In this document: one piece after another, positions 50,214-58,598 of the stretch
Numbering within the stretch: the first letter of the stretch is position 1
Layout of the letters: each line of letters starts with the position of its first letter
Assembly (NCBI GenBank): GCA_004558595.1
Contig: SFCN01000007.1
Coordinates: 1 to 60,698 of the forward strand
Direction of reading: 5' to 3'
Origin: Phascolarctobacterium sp.
Lineage (GTDB): Bacteria; Bacillota; Negativicutes; Acidaminococcales; Acidaminococcaceae
Length of the DNA stretch: 60,698 bases
The notes under the pieces: model-generated
Seen by the model: the letters and a program-made list of their open reading frames with translations, nothing else
What the model was told of the DNA's origin: nothing
Databases searched by the model: none
Made by a program: the position numbers and the translations under genes

Positions 50214-50251
50214 AAAAAGCCGGAGATTCTTGTGGGTCTCCGGCTTTTTTT
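50214..50251 (+). terminator. Rho-independent terminator after codY
   Basis: AAAAAGCCGGAGA / TCTCCGGCTTTTTTT with a 10-base loop. Confidence 0.9.
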
Positions 50252-50292
50252 ATGTCTAACCAAAAATAAACAGTGTACAAGATATCAAAACA

Positions 50293-50327
50293 TGTTATAA
50301 TAGCAGTAGGCATTTTTCACGAAAATG
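50293..50327 (+). promoter_or_regulatory. Promoter of tkt with a candidate CodY box
   Basis: TGTTATAAT (50293-50301) is an extended -10 promoter. Just after the expected start, CATTTTTCACGAAAATG (50311-50327) is an inverted repeat that agrees at about 11 of 15 positions with the CodY consensus AATTTTCWGAAAATT and touches the ribosome binding site. The promoter is convincing, the CodY site is only a candidate. Confidence 0.5.
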
Positions 50328-50339
50328 GAGGTTGTTTCA

Positions 50340-52322
50340 ATGCAAAAAATTGATCAGGCTTGTGTAAATACTCTGCGCTTTTTGGCAGCGGATCAGGTTG
50401 AGAAGGCAAAATCCGGCCATCCGGGCTTCCCTCTGGGCACCGCTCCCTTGATGTATACTATTTGGGATCGCTATATGAGCTACAATCCCGCTAATCCGAA
50501 TTGGTTTAACCGTGACCGTTTTATCCTTTCCCCCGGTCATGGTAGCGCTCTTTTATATGCTATGCTGCATCTGGCTGGCTATGACCTGTCCTTGGAGGAG
50601 CTGCAAAACTTCCGTCAATGGGGAAGCAAGACTCCCGGCCATCCGGAATATGGCCTGACTCCCGGCGTGGATGTTTCCACTGGCCCCTTGGGTCACGGCT
50701 TCGCCATGGGCGTTGGCTTCGCTATTGCTGAAGCTATGCTGGCAGGCAAATATAATAAGCCTGATTTCCCTGTAGTTAATCACTATACCTACGGTCTGAC
50801 TTCTGATGGCGACTTGATGGAAGGCGTTTCCTGCGAGGCCGCTTCTTTGGCAGGAACCTTGGGTCTGGGCAAGCTGATTTACTTATACGATGATAACAAA
50901 ATTACTATTGAAGGCGATACTTCCATTGCCTTCACTGAGGATGTGGAAGCACGCTTCAAGGCCTATGGCTGGCAGGTGCTGCGTGTAGCTGATTCCGAGG
51001 ATGTGGAAGCTATGGCTGCTGCCATTAAAGAGGCTCAGGCTGATACTACTCACCCGTCCTTGATTATCGTGCGTACCCATATCGGCTTTGGTAGCCCCAA
51101 ACAGGACAGTCCCTCCTGCCATGGCGAGCCATTGGGCGCTGAAGCGTTGGCAGCTACTAAGGAAAAGGCTGGCTGGCCTCAGGAAATGTTCTATATTCCT
51201 ACTGAGGCTAAGGAGCATTTTGAAGCTAAGCTACCCGCCTGCGCTAAGGCTGAGGCCGACTGGAACTCCTTAATGGAAGATTATAAGGCATGCTATCCTG
51301 AGCTGGCAGCTGAACTAGCTGACCGTATGGCAGGCAAGATCAATGTGGATTTGGAGGCCTTGGAAGCAATTTTCAAGGACCAAGCTAAGAGCGCAACCCG
51401 TGCTTCCAGCGGCGATGTGATTCAGAAGCTTGCAGAGCAGGTACCTGCTCTGGTAGGTGGTAGCGCCGACTTGGGTCCCTCTAATAAGACTGTGATGAAG
51501 GCCGGTGGCTATTTCTCCAAGCTGGATCACAAGGGACGCAATATTCACTTTGGTGTGCGCGAGCATGCTATGGGCACCGTGCTGAACGGATTAGCTCTGC
51601 ATGGGGGCTTTGTTCCTTTCGGCGGCACCTTCTTGGTATTTGCCGATTTCCTGCGTCCCACCATTCGTATGGCGGCTCTCATGGGCATCCAATCCATTTT
51701 CGTGTTAACCCATGACTCCATCGCTTTGGGTGAGGATGGTCCTACTCATCAACCCATCGAGACTACCATGGGTCTGCGCTTGATTCCCAATGTATCCGTA
51801 ATTCGTCCTGCTGACGCTTTGGAAACTGCAGTAGCTTGGAAGCAGGCTTGCCTGAATAAAACTAAGCCCACCTGCTTGCTGCTGAGCCGTCAGAATCTGC
51901 CCGTTATGCACGAATATGCAGCTGTTATTCATGAAAATGCGGCTAAGGGCGCTTATGTTTTGAGCCCGGCTAAGGAGGCTGCGAAGGTTATTCTGATTGG
52001 TACTGGCAGCGAGGTTGAGCTGGCTCTGAAGGCACAGGCTAAGCTGGCAGAGGAAGGCATCGATGCTAGCATTGTATCCATGCCCAGCTGGGATTTGTTT
52101 GACGCGCAAAGCGAGGAATATAAGGAAAGCGTATTGCCCGCCGGCGTTACTAAATTTGCCGTGGAAGCAGGCGTGCCCTATGGCTGGAGCCGCTACACAG
52201 GCAGCGAGAAGAACGTACTTGGCATTACCACCTTCGGTGCTTCCGCGCCCGGTGGCGTGATGCTGGAAAAATATGGCTTCACTGTGGATAATTTGGTTGC
52301 TAAGGTTAAGGCAGCGCTGTAA
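50340..52322 (+). CDS. tkt: Transketolase
   Basis: A 660-residue thiamine-diphosphate enzyme. The ThDP motif is GDGDLMEGVSCEAASLAGTL-like (here DGDLMEGVSCEAASLAG), preceded by SPGHGSALLYAMLHL and followed by YDDNKITIEG; the pyrimidine domain has GVREHAMGTVLNGLALHGG and THDSIALGEDGPTHQPIE. Transketolase links glycolysis and the pentose phosphate pathway. ATG after GGAGG. The genes downstream synthesise its own cofactor precursor, thiamine phosphate. Confidence 0.97.
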   Translation: MQKIDQACVNTLRFLAADQVEKAKSGHPGFPLGTAPLMYTIWDRYMSYNPANPNWFNRDRFILSPGHGSALLYAMLHLAGYDLSLEELQNFRQWGSKTPGHPEYGLTPGVDVSTGPLGHGFAMGVGFAIAEAMLAGKYNKPDFPVVNHYTYGLTSDGDLMEGVSCEAASLAGTLGLGKLIYLYDDNKITIEGDTSIAFTEDVEARFKAYGWQVLRVADSEDVEAMAAAIKEAQADTTHPSLIIVRTHIGFGSPKQDSPSCHGEPLGAEALAATKEKAGWPQEMFYIPTEAKEHFEAKLPACAKAEADWNSLMEDYKACYPELAAELADRMAGKINVDLEALEAIFKDQAKSATRASSGDVIQKLAEQVPALVGGSADLGPSNKTVMKAGGYFSKLDHKGRNIHFGVREHAMGTVLNGLALHGGFVPFGGTFLVFADFLRPTIRMAALMGIQSIFVLTHDSIALGEDGPTHQPIETTMGLRLIPNVSVIRPADALETAVAWKQACLNKTKPTCLLLSRQNLPVMHEYAAVIHENAAKGAYVLSPAKEAAKVILIGTGSEVELALKAQAKLAEEGIDASIVSMPSWDLFDAQSEEYKESVLPAGVTKFAVEAGVPYGWSRYTGSEKNVLGITTFGASAPGGVMLEKYGFTVDNLVAKVKAAL

Positions 52323-52348
52323 GCTAAATATTTGGCGTGATTTTTTGG

Positions 52349-52381
52349 GACCGGGGATGCAGTGCGTCCTCGGTCCTTTTG
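52349..52381 (+). terminator. Weak terminator / attenuator between tkt and thiD
   Basis: GGACCGGGGA / TCCTCGGTCC (one mismatch) with a 9-base loop and four Ts. It ends only 18 bases before the thiD ATG. Confidence 0.7.
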
Positions 52382-52399
52382 TGAAAGGGGAATGAACCC

Positions 52400-53206
52400 A
52401 TGTTAAAGCATTTATTGACTATTGCCGGCAGCGATTCCAGCGGTGGCGCCGGCATTCAAGCCGATTTGAAAACCTTTGCCGCTCATGGCACCTTTGGAAT
52501 GAGCGTCATTACAGCGGTGACAGCCCAAAACACCTGCGGTGTGACCATGGTGCAGGATATTACTCCGGAGGTAGTAGAAGCTCAGATTGCTGCTGTTTTT
52601 GATGATATTTCCGTGGATGCCGTGAAAATCGGTATGCTATCCCGTCCCGAGACCATTAAGGCCATTGCTGCCAGCCTGCGAAAATATCAGCCGAAGGTTA
52701 TCGTCCTGGACCCAGTGATGATTTCTAAAAGTGGTTACCCTTTGCTGCAGCCAGAGGCTTGTGAAACTCTTATTAACGAGCTGCTACCTTTAGCGACTTT
52801 GGTAACTCCTAATTTGCCCGAGGCAGAGGCCATCAGCGGGATGAAGGTTACCCGCAAGGAAGAAATGCGACCTGTGGCGGAAAAAATCATTTCTCTGGGC
52901 GCTAAGGCCGTGCTAGTAAAGGGTGGACATTTGAGCGATACTGCAGATGATTTGCTTTTTGATGGGCAAACGGAAGAATGGTTTGCCGGTGAGCGTATCG
53001 CTACTAAAAATACTCACGGTACGGGCTGCACCTTATCTAGTAGCTTAGCGGCTAATTTGGCCAAGGGTATGAGCCTAGCGGAGGCTGTGCAGGCCTCCAA
53101 GGCTTATGTAACCGAGGCCATTGCTCACGGCATCGCCTTGGGCAGCGGTTGCGGTCCCACTCATCATTTTGTGGACTTATATAGAAAGGCAGGTATGCTA
53201 GAATAA
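52400..53206 (+). CDS. thiD: Hydroxymethylpyrimidine / phosphomethylpyrimidine kinase
   Basis: A 268-residue ribokinase-fold enzyme. Signatures are IAGSDSSGGAGIQADLKTF at the start, VKIGMLSRPETI, VLDPVMISKSG and the anion hole/catalytic Asp-type motif NTHGTGCTLSSSLAANLAKG. It phosphorylates the pyrimidine moiety of thiamine twice. It overlaps thiM by one base, so the thi genes form one operon. No TPP riboswitch (no CTGAGA-type element) is present upstream. Confidence 0.96.
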   Translation: MLKHLLTIAGSDSSGGAGIQADLKTFAAHGTFGMSVITAVTAQNTCGVTMVQDITPEVVEAQIAAVFDDISVDAVKIGMLSRPETIKAIAASLRKYQPKVIVLDPVMISKSGYPLLQPEACETLINELLPLATLVTPNLPEAEAISGMKVTRKEEMRPVAEKIISLGAKAVLVKGGHLSDTADDLLFDGQTEEWFAGERIATKNTHGTGCTLSSSLAANLAKGMSLAEAVQASKAYVTEAIAHGIALGSGCGPTHHFVDLYRKAGMLE

Positions 53207-54033
53207 TGGAATTGACGAATGTTTTTGGCGAATTGGTGGAGCGTCTGCGCCAAAAAAAGCCTGTGATTCACGAGATTACTAATTACGTTACGGCGGAAAG
53301 CTGTGCCGATGTGGCCTTGGCAGCAGGCGCTTCCCCGGTGATGGCCGATGAGCCGGAGGAAGTAGAGGAAATCACTGCCGGTGCTGATGCTTTAGTACTC
53401 AATCTGGGTACTATTAGCTTTAATAAGCAAATCGCTATGGAGCGTGCGGCAGCTGTGGCCAAGAAGAAGGGAATTCCCGTGGTGCTGGACCCGGTGGGGG
53501 TTATGGCTTCGAAAATGCGCTTAAATTTTGCCCTGCAGCTCTTGAATAAAGGATATATAGATATTGTGCGTGGCAATTACAGTGAATGTAATGCGCTTTT
53601 GACCGGTAGCGCTGGTGGCCATGGTGTGGATAATTTAGAGGGCTCTACGGAAGAGGGCGTAGCTTTGAAGGTCGCTAAGGATGCGGCGAAAAAGTTTAAC
53701 TGTGTTTTTGCTGTGACCGGTGCTATTGATAATATTTCCAATGGTAAACAGGCAGTTGTTTTAAACAATGGGCACCCGCTGCTGCAGGATATCACCGGCA
53801 GCGGCTGTATGACTAGCACACTTGTAGCTTGCTGCGCAGCAGTAACTAAGGATATGATGGTAGCCGCTGCCTTGGGTGTAGTGATTATGGGACAGAGTGC
53901 TGAGCTGGCCGCTAACTTCTTAGAAAAGAAGGATGGTCCTGGTATGTTTAAGGTGCGGCTTATGGATTGTGTTTACCATGTGACTACTAAATGGAATTTG
54001 GTTAACATCAAGCCCGAGGAAAAGGTTTCTTAA
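53206..54033 (+). CDS. thiM: Hydroxyethylthiazole kinase
   Basis: A 275-residue ThiM protein: KKPVIHEITNYVTAESCADV at the start, SPVMADEPEEVEEI, VVLDPVGVMASKMR and the catalytic ITGSGCMTSTLVACC. It phosphorylates salvaged thiazole. With thiD and thiE it gives a salvage route from pyrimidine and thiazole to thiamine phosphate; the synthesis genes thiC and thiG are not here. Confidence 0.96.
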   Translation: MELTNVFGELVERLRQKKPVIHEITNYVTAESCADVALAAGASPVMADEPEEVEEITAGADALVLNLGTISFNKQIAMERAAAVAKKKGIPVVLDPVGVMASKMRLNFALQLLNKGYIDIVRGNYSECNALLTGSAGGHGVDNLEGSTEEGVALKVAKDAAKKFNCVFAVTGAIDNISNGKQAVVLNNGHPLLQDITGSGCMTSTLVACCAAVTKDMMVAAALGVVIMGQSAELAANFLEKKDGPGMFKVRLMDCVYHVTTKWNLVNIKPEEKVS

Positions 54034-54038
54034 ATATC

Positions 54039-54701
54039 ATGAGTGAGCTCAAAAAATTTGATAAAAAGCGAATAGACTACAGCATTTACCTTTTGACAGA
54101 TGACGAATGCCTTAAAGGTAGACCCTTGTTGCCTTCTGTTGAAGAGGCTCTCCAGGGTGGTGTAACTCTGGTGCAATATCGCTCTAAATTTAAGGATGGG
54201 GGACCTATGTATGAGGAGGCGCTGGCGCTGAAGGCGCTGTGCGACAGCTATGATGTGCCCTTGATTATCAATGATAGGGTTGATGTAGCATTGGCAGTGA
54301 GCGCAGCTGGGGTACATGTGGGACAGGATGATTTGCCTTGCTCTGTAGTGCGTGCGCTGACTGGCGCTGACTTCGTCATCGGCGTATCAGCCCACAATCC
54401 TGAGGAAGCACGCCATGCTATTGCTGCTGGCGCGGACTATCTGGGCTGTGGCGCTGTTTTTGGCACTGCTACCAAGCCCGGCGTCGCCAAGCTGGGCTTG
54501 GAAAATCTGCGTGCTATTCGCCGTGTGGTCACCAAGCCCATGGTGGGCATCGGTGGCGTCAAGGCTGACAACTATGGCGAGGTTTTGTCCACTGGCGCCG
54601 ATGGCGCCGCCGTCATCAGCGGCATTCTGGGCGCTGATGATATCAAGGCTGAGGTAGCTAAATTTGTGGCTGTGCGCAACGCCGAAGCAGGAAGCAAATA
54701 A
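54039..54701 (+). CDS. thiE: Thiamine-phosphate synthase
   Basis: A 220-residue TIM-barrel protein: YLLTDDECLKGR, VQYRSKFKDGG, PLIINDRVDVALAVSAAGVHVGQDD (residues 72-96), GVSAHNPEEA, ADYLGCGAVFGTATKPG and GIGGVKADNYGEV are all typical. It couples the two moieties made by ThiD and ThiM. Ends the operon; no clear terminator follows. Confidence 0.96.
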   Translation: MSELKKFDKKRIDYSIYLLTDDECLKGRPLLPSVEEALQGGVTLVQYRSKFKDGGPMYEEALALKALCDSYDVPLIINDRVDVALAVSAAGVHVGQDDLPCSVVRALTGADFVIGVSAHNPEEARHAIAAGADYLGCGAVFGTATKPGVAKLGLENLRAIRRVVTKPMVGIGGVKADNYGEVLSTGADGAAVISGILGADDIKAEVAKFVAVRNAEAGSK

Positions 54702-54893
54702 CTGGAATTTTCGTTAGGCGCTGTTCTAAGAAATTTATGTAGTACTATATTGTTGTAAAGTGTAAATAACGTTACAGTTTAAACAGCGCAGAAAAAATAA
54801 AAACAAAAATTTGCTTGTTAAGCAGGAATAATCAGTAAATTTAGCGAAAAATATAGGCAACAAAAAATTGCCTGTAATAAAGGGGGATTTATC

Positions 54894-56954
54894 ATGAAAG
54901 AATATACTGGCGATAAAATTAGAAACGTGGCCATTGTGGGTCATGGTGGAGCAGGAACCACGTCCGTAACCGAGGCTCTGTTGTATCGCAGCGGTGCTAT
55001 CAACAGAATGTGTAAGGTTGAGGACGGTGCTACCACCACTGACTATGAGCCAGAGGAAATTAAACGTAAGGTTTCCGTAAACGCAACCTTGGCTCCCGTT
55101 GAATGGCGCGATACCAAAATCAACTTTATCGATACTCCGGGCTTCGCTGATTTCGTAGCCGAAGTAAAGGGTGCTTTCAGAGCAGTGGATAGCGCTTTGA
55201 TTGTTGTGTGCGCAACTAGCGGTGTACAGGTTGGCACCGAGCAATGCTGGAAGCTGGCTGAAGAGGCTGGTTTGCCCCGCATTATTTTCGTAAACAAAAT
55301 GGACCGTGAAAATGCTGATTTTGACAGCATTCTTGATAATCTGCGCGGTAAATTTGGCAAGCACGTGTTGCCGCTGCAGCTGCCTTTGGGTAAAGAGGAT
55401 AACTTCCAAGGCATTATTGATTTGTACAAGATGAAGGCTTACCGTGCTAATGGCAACGGCTCCGATGAAATCGAAATTCCTGATGAATATAAAGAAGCTG
55501 CTGAGGAAGCTCGTGAAAAAATGATCGAAGCAGCTGTTGAGGCCGATGATGACTGCATGATGCGTTATCTGGATGGCGAAACCATCAGTGATGAAGAGAT
55601 CATGAAATGCTTGATTAAGGGCATTCGCCAAGCTATTATTTATCCTATGCTGTGCGGCAGCGCGTACAAGGATATCGGCTTGGGCCGTTTGATGAATGCT
55701 ATTGTGGACTTCACCTATCCTGCGATTTTGAACGACTTCGTTGTTATGGATAAAGCTACTGGCGAAGAAGAAATTCGCGATGCCAACGCTCCTATGGCAG
55801 CTCTGGTATTCAAGACCACCTCTGACCCGTTCGTAGGTCGTCTGAGCTTCTTCCGCGTGTTCTCCGGCTCTATTAAGGCTGATAGCATGGTTTACAACTC
55901 TCGCCGTGAGCAGGAAGAGCGTGTTGGTAACGTATTTACCATGCGTGGCAAGACCCAAATCCCCATGAAGCAGGTTGTGGCAGGCGATATCGGCGTTGTT
56001 GCTAAGCTGCAATACACCGCAACCGGCGATACTCTGTGCGACAAGAATTCCGAGGTTGAGTTCCCCGTTATCGAGTTCCCGCTGCCCATGTACACCAGAG
56101 CTATTTATCCGAAGAAGAAGGGCGACGAGGACAAGATTATGTCCGCTTTGACCCGTCTGATGGACGAGGATCCGACCATTATCGTAACCAAGAACCCTGT
56201 AACCAAGGAAACCTTGATCAGCGGTATGGGCGACCAACACATCGAAATTATTATGGAGCGTATGCAACGTAAATTTGGTGTGGAAGCTCAGCTGAAGGCT
56301 CCTATCATCGAATATCGTGAGACCATTCGTGGCAGCGCTGAGGTTGAAGGTAAGCACAAGAAGCAATCCGGTGGCCATGGTCAGTATGGTCATGTGGTAA
56401 TTAACATGGAGCCCCTGCCTCCTGGAGGCGGCTTCGAGTTCGTGGACAAGATTTTCGGTGGCTCCGTGCCTCGTCAATACATTCCTGCAGTTGAAAAAGG
56501 CATGCGTGAAGCTATGGATAAGGGCATTTTGGCCGGCTATCCTGTAGTTGACATGCGTATTACTCTGCTGGATGGCTCTTATCACCCGGTTGACTCCTCT
56601 GAAATGGCCTTCAAGACTGCTTCTAACATCGCCTTCAAGAAGGCTATGGAGCAATGTAAACCTGTTCTGCTGGAGCCTATCTACACTCTGAATGTAACCT
56701 GCTCCGATGGCATGATGGGCGATGTTATTGGCGATTTGAACCAAAAACGCGGCCGCATTCTGGGTATGCAATCTGTTGAAGAGGGCATGAGTGTCGTAAC
56801 CGCTCAGGTTCCTTATGCGGAAATTACTGAGTATGCAGTTGACCTGCGTGCTATCACCCAAGGCCAAGGCACCTTCGAAATGAAGTTTGACCATTACGAG
56901 GATGTTCCGGCTAAGATGGCTGAAAAGATTATCGCTGAACGCAAAGAAGCATAA
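54894..56954 (+). CDS. Elongation factor G-like GTPase (EF-G2 type) with an altered P-loop
   Basis: A 686-residue protein with all five EF-G-like domains. G3 is FIDTPGFADF and G4 is VNKMDREN, both canonical. The P-loop reads GHGGAGTTSV at residues 16-25, so Thr22 stands where the invariant Lys of GxxxxGK(S/T) should be. Domain IV (KKQSGGHGQYGHVVI and GYPVVDMRITLLDGSYHPVDS split over about 500-565) is well conserved. The sequence belongs to the divergent EF-G-like proteins of Firmicutes rather than canonical FusA of the str operon. Codon use is strongly biased, suggesting high expression. RBS AAAGGGGG. Confidence 0.9.
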   Translation: MKEYTGDKIRNVAIVGHGGAGTTSVTEALLYRSGAINRMCKVEDGATTTDYEPEEIKRKVSVNATLAPVEWRDTKINFIDTPGFADFVAEVKGAFRAVDSALIVVCATSGVQVGTEQCWKLAEEAGLPRIIFVNKMDRENADFDSILDNLRGKFGKHVLPLQLPLGKEDNFQGIIDLYKMKAYRANGNGSDEIEIPDEYKEAAEEAREKMIEAAVEADDDCMMRYLDGETISDEEIMKCLIKGIRQAIIYPMLCGSAYKDIGLGRLMNAIVDFTYPAILNDFVVMDKATGEEEIRDANAPMAALVFKTTSDPFVGRLSFFRVFSGSIKADSMVYNSRREQEERVGNVFTMRGKTQIPMKQVVAGDIGVVAKLQYTATGDTLCDKNSEVEFPVIEFPLPMYTRAIYPKKKGDEDKIMSALTRLMDEDPTIIVTKNPVTKETLISGMGDQHIEIIMERMQRKFGVEAQLKAPIIEYRETIRGSAEVEGKHKKQSGGHGQYGHVVINMEPLPPGGGFEFVDKIFGGSVPRQYIPAVEKGMREAMDKGILAGYPVVDMRITLLDGSYHPVDSSEMAFKTASNIAFKKAMEQCKPVLLEPIYTLNVTCSDGMMGDVIGDLNQKRGRILGMQSVEEGMSVVTAQVPYAEITEYAVDLRAITQGQGTFEMKFDHYEDVPAKMAEKIIAERKEA

Positions 56955-56990
56955 TTATTTGCAGCAAGTTTAAAGCTTAATTTTTCTAGG

Positions 56991-57018
56991 GCCTGTTACT
57001 TCGGTAACAGGCTCTTTT
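56991..57018 (+). terminator. Rho-independent terminator
   Basis: GCCTGTTAC / GTAACAGGC closed by a TTCG tetraloop, then TCTTTTT. Confidence 0.92.
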
Positions 57019-57118
57019 TATGGGAAATAATCCCGAGGAGTAAGAAAAAGAGCTAAGGAAGAGCTAGTTAAGCTTCTTTTCAGCGGGAAATAGTAGAATA
57101 TTTTGCAGGTCGAAGTTA

Positions 57119-57147
57119 TTGACGCAGAAAATTATCTGTGTTAAAAT
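57119..57147 (+). promoter_or_regulatory. Promoter of rnpB
   Basis: TTGACG, 17 bases, TAAAAT. The start site expected near 57154 coincides with the 5' strand of helix P1 of RNase P RNA. Confidence 0.8.
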
Positions 57148-57153
57148 AATTTA

Positions 57154-57505
57154 CTGAGTACGAAAGACGACCGCGGCTGGCCTTGAGCCAGATGAGGAAA
57201 GTCCGAGCTCCATAGGGCAGGATGCCGGATAACGTCCGGCGAGAGTGATCTTAGGGATAGTGCCACAGAAATGTGTACCGCCTGCTGCGGCAGGTAAGGG
57301 TGGAACGGTGCGGTAAGAGCGCACCAGCAGTCTGGTAACAGGCTGGCTAGGTAAACCCCATCCGGAGCAAGACCAAATAGGGGAGGGATGAAGCGGCCCG
57401 CTGAGCCTTCCGGGTTGTGTCGCTTGAGCTTGCAGGTAACTGTAAGCCTAGATAAATGGTTGTCACCGCTATGCGGAACAGAACTCGGCTTATTGAGTAC
57501 TCACA
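57154..57505 (+). ncRNA. rnpB: RNase P RNA (bacterial class A)
   Basis: Universally conserved segments occur in order: GAGGAAAGTCCGAGCTCC (from 57194), a CACAGAAA box, GGTAAGGGTGGAACGGTGCG with AAGAGCGCACC, GGTAAACCCC, GGAGCAAGACCAAATAGG, GATAAATGGTTGTC and the 3' ACAGAACTCGGCTTA. The ends pair as P1 (TGAGTA with TACTCA). The catalytic RNA removes 5' leaders from tRNA precursors with RnpA. It has its own promoter and terminator. Confidence 0.97.
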
Positions 57506-57514
57506 TGTAAATGC

Positions 57515-57539
57515 GGCTGCCTTCGGGCAGCCTTTTTTT
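57515..57539 (+). terminator. Rho-independent terminator of rnpB
   Basis: GGCTGCC / GGCAGCC with a TTCG loop and seven Ts. It ends 18 bases before the start codon of the next gene. Confidence 0.92.
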
Positions 57540-57557
57540 AAGGATGTTGGTGATACA

Positions 57558-58502
57558 GTGAAAAAAGTATCCTTAGTCGTTCCCGTTTTTAATGAGGAAG
57601 ATAATTTACACGAATTTTATAAACGTGCCACATCAGTGATGCAGGCAGAGGCCTACGATTATAGCATTGTCTTTGTGGATGATGGCTCAAGGGATGCCAG
57701 CAGGGTCATTTTGAATGAGCTGGCTAAGCAGGATGAGCATGTGGAGGCTTATTTATTGAGTCGTAATTATGGTCATCAAATGGCCTTGACCTGTGGCTTG
57801 GATAATGCTGATGGCGATGCCGTTATCACCATGGATGGTGATTTGCAGCATCCGCCCGAGCTCATTCCGGAGCTGCTGCGTTTGTGGGAAGCGGGAAATG
57901 AAATCGTGCAGACCAAGCGTATGGCCACAGAGGATGCAGGCTTTTTTAAAAATATTACTTCTAAGGTTTATTATAAGCTGATTAATGCCCTTTCTAAGGT
58001 GGAAATAACGCCCGGTGGCAGTGATTTTCGTCTTATGGACAGGATTGCGGTGGATGCCTTTAAGCAATATCGTGAGCGGGCACGTTTTATTCGCGGCTTG
58101 ATTACTACCTTGGGCTTTAATGTGGCTGTCTTAGAATTTGTAGCACCGCCTCGTTTTGCGGGTCATTCCAAGTTCAATTTGCACAAAATGCTGCATTTTG
58201 CTTTAGATGGCATTACCGCTTTTTCTAATTTGCCCTTGCGTTGGGCTTTTTATATTGGCCTAGTATTTGGTATGAGCAGCTTGCTGCTGTTGGGTCATGT
58301 TTTTTATGTTAAATTTGTAATTGATGACGCAGTTCCCGGATGGGCAACTATGACTGTAAGCGTACTGTTTTTAGGTGGCATACAGCTGGTTGGCATAGGT
58401 ATTTTGGGCGAGTATATCGGTCGGATATTTGAAGAAATTAAGCATCGTCCTCTATATTTAGTAGCGCGTCACATAAAGTGTAAAGAAAGTAACAATAAGT
58501 AA
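57558..58502 (+). CDS. Family 2 glycosyltransferase, membrane-bound (GtrB/DPM1-like)
   Basis: A 314-residue protein. The GT-A domain has SLVVPVFNEEDNLHEFY, FVDDGSRDASR, the metal-binding TMDGDLQHPPE and GGSDFRLMDR. Two hydrophobic helices near residues 235-300 anchor it (WAFYIGLVFGMSSLLLLG and GIQLVGIGILGEYIGRIF). Relatives transfer glucose or a similar sugar to undecaprenyl phosphate for use outside the membrane. It starts with GTG at 57558; the frame is open upstream but into rnpB, which rules out an earlier start. No separate promoter is visible between the rnpB terminator and the gene. Confidence 0.88.
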   Translation: MKKVSLVVPVFNEEDNLHEFYKRATSVMQAEAYDYSIVFVDDGSRDASRVILNELAKQDEHVEAYLLSRNYGHQMALTCGLDNADGDAVITMDGDLQHPPELIPELLRLWEAGNEIVQTKRMATEDAGFFKNITSKVYYKLINALSKVEITPGGSDFRLMDRIAVDAFKQYRERARFIRGLITTLGFNVAVLEFVAPPRFAGHSKFNLHKMLHFALDGITAFSNLPLRWAFYIGLVFGMSSLLLLGHVFYVKFVIDDAVPGWATMTVSVLFLGGIQLVGIGILGEYIGRIFEEIKHRPLYLVARHIKCKESNNK

Positions 58503-58539
58503 AATTAATTGGAGCGGGAAATAATCTCGCAAATTAGAT

Positions 58540-58568
58540 TTTACAGATGACCTTTTTTGTGCTATAAT
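58540..58568 (+). promoter_or_regulatory. Promoter of the NlpC/P60 gene
   Basis: TTTACA, 17 bases, TATAAT with an extended TGC. Confidence 0.7.
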
Positions 58569-58598
58569 AGATGCGTATTAAAATATGAAAGGACGTGG

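Noticed and set aside
54735..56894. A 719-codon open frame on the minus strand opposite the EF-G-like gene
   Set aside because: Same cause as the typA shadow: strong codon bias in the real gene. No plausible domain or binding site.
57456..57557. Upstream extension of the glycosyltransferase reading frame
   Set aside because: It runs through the 3' end of rnpB and its terminator, so it cannot be part of the protein.
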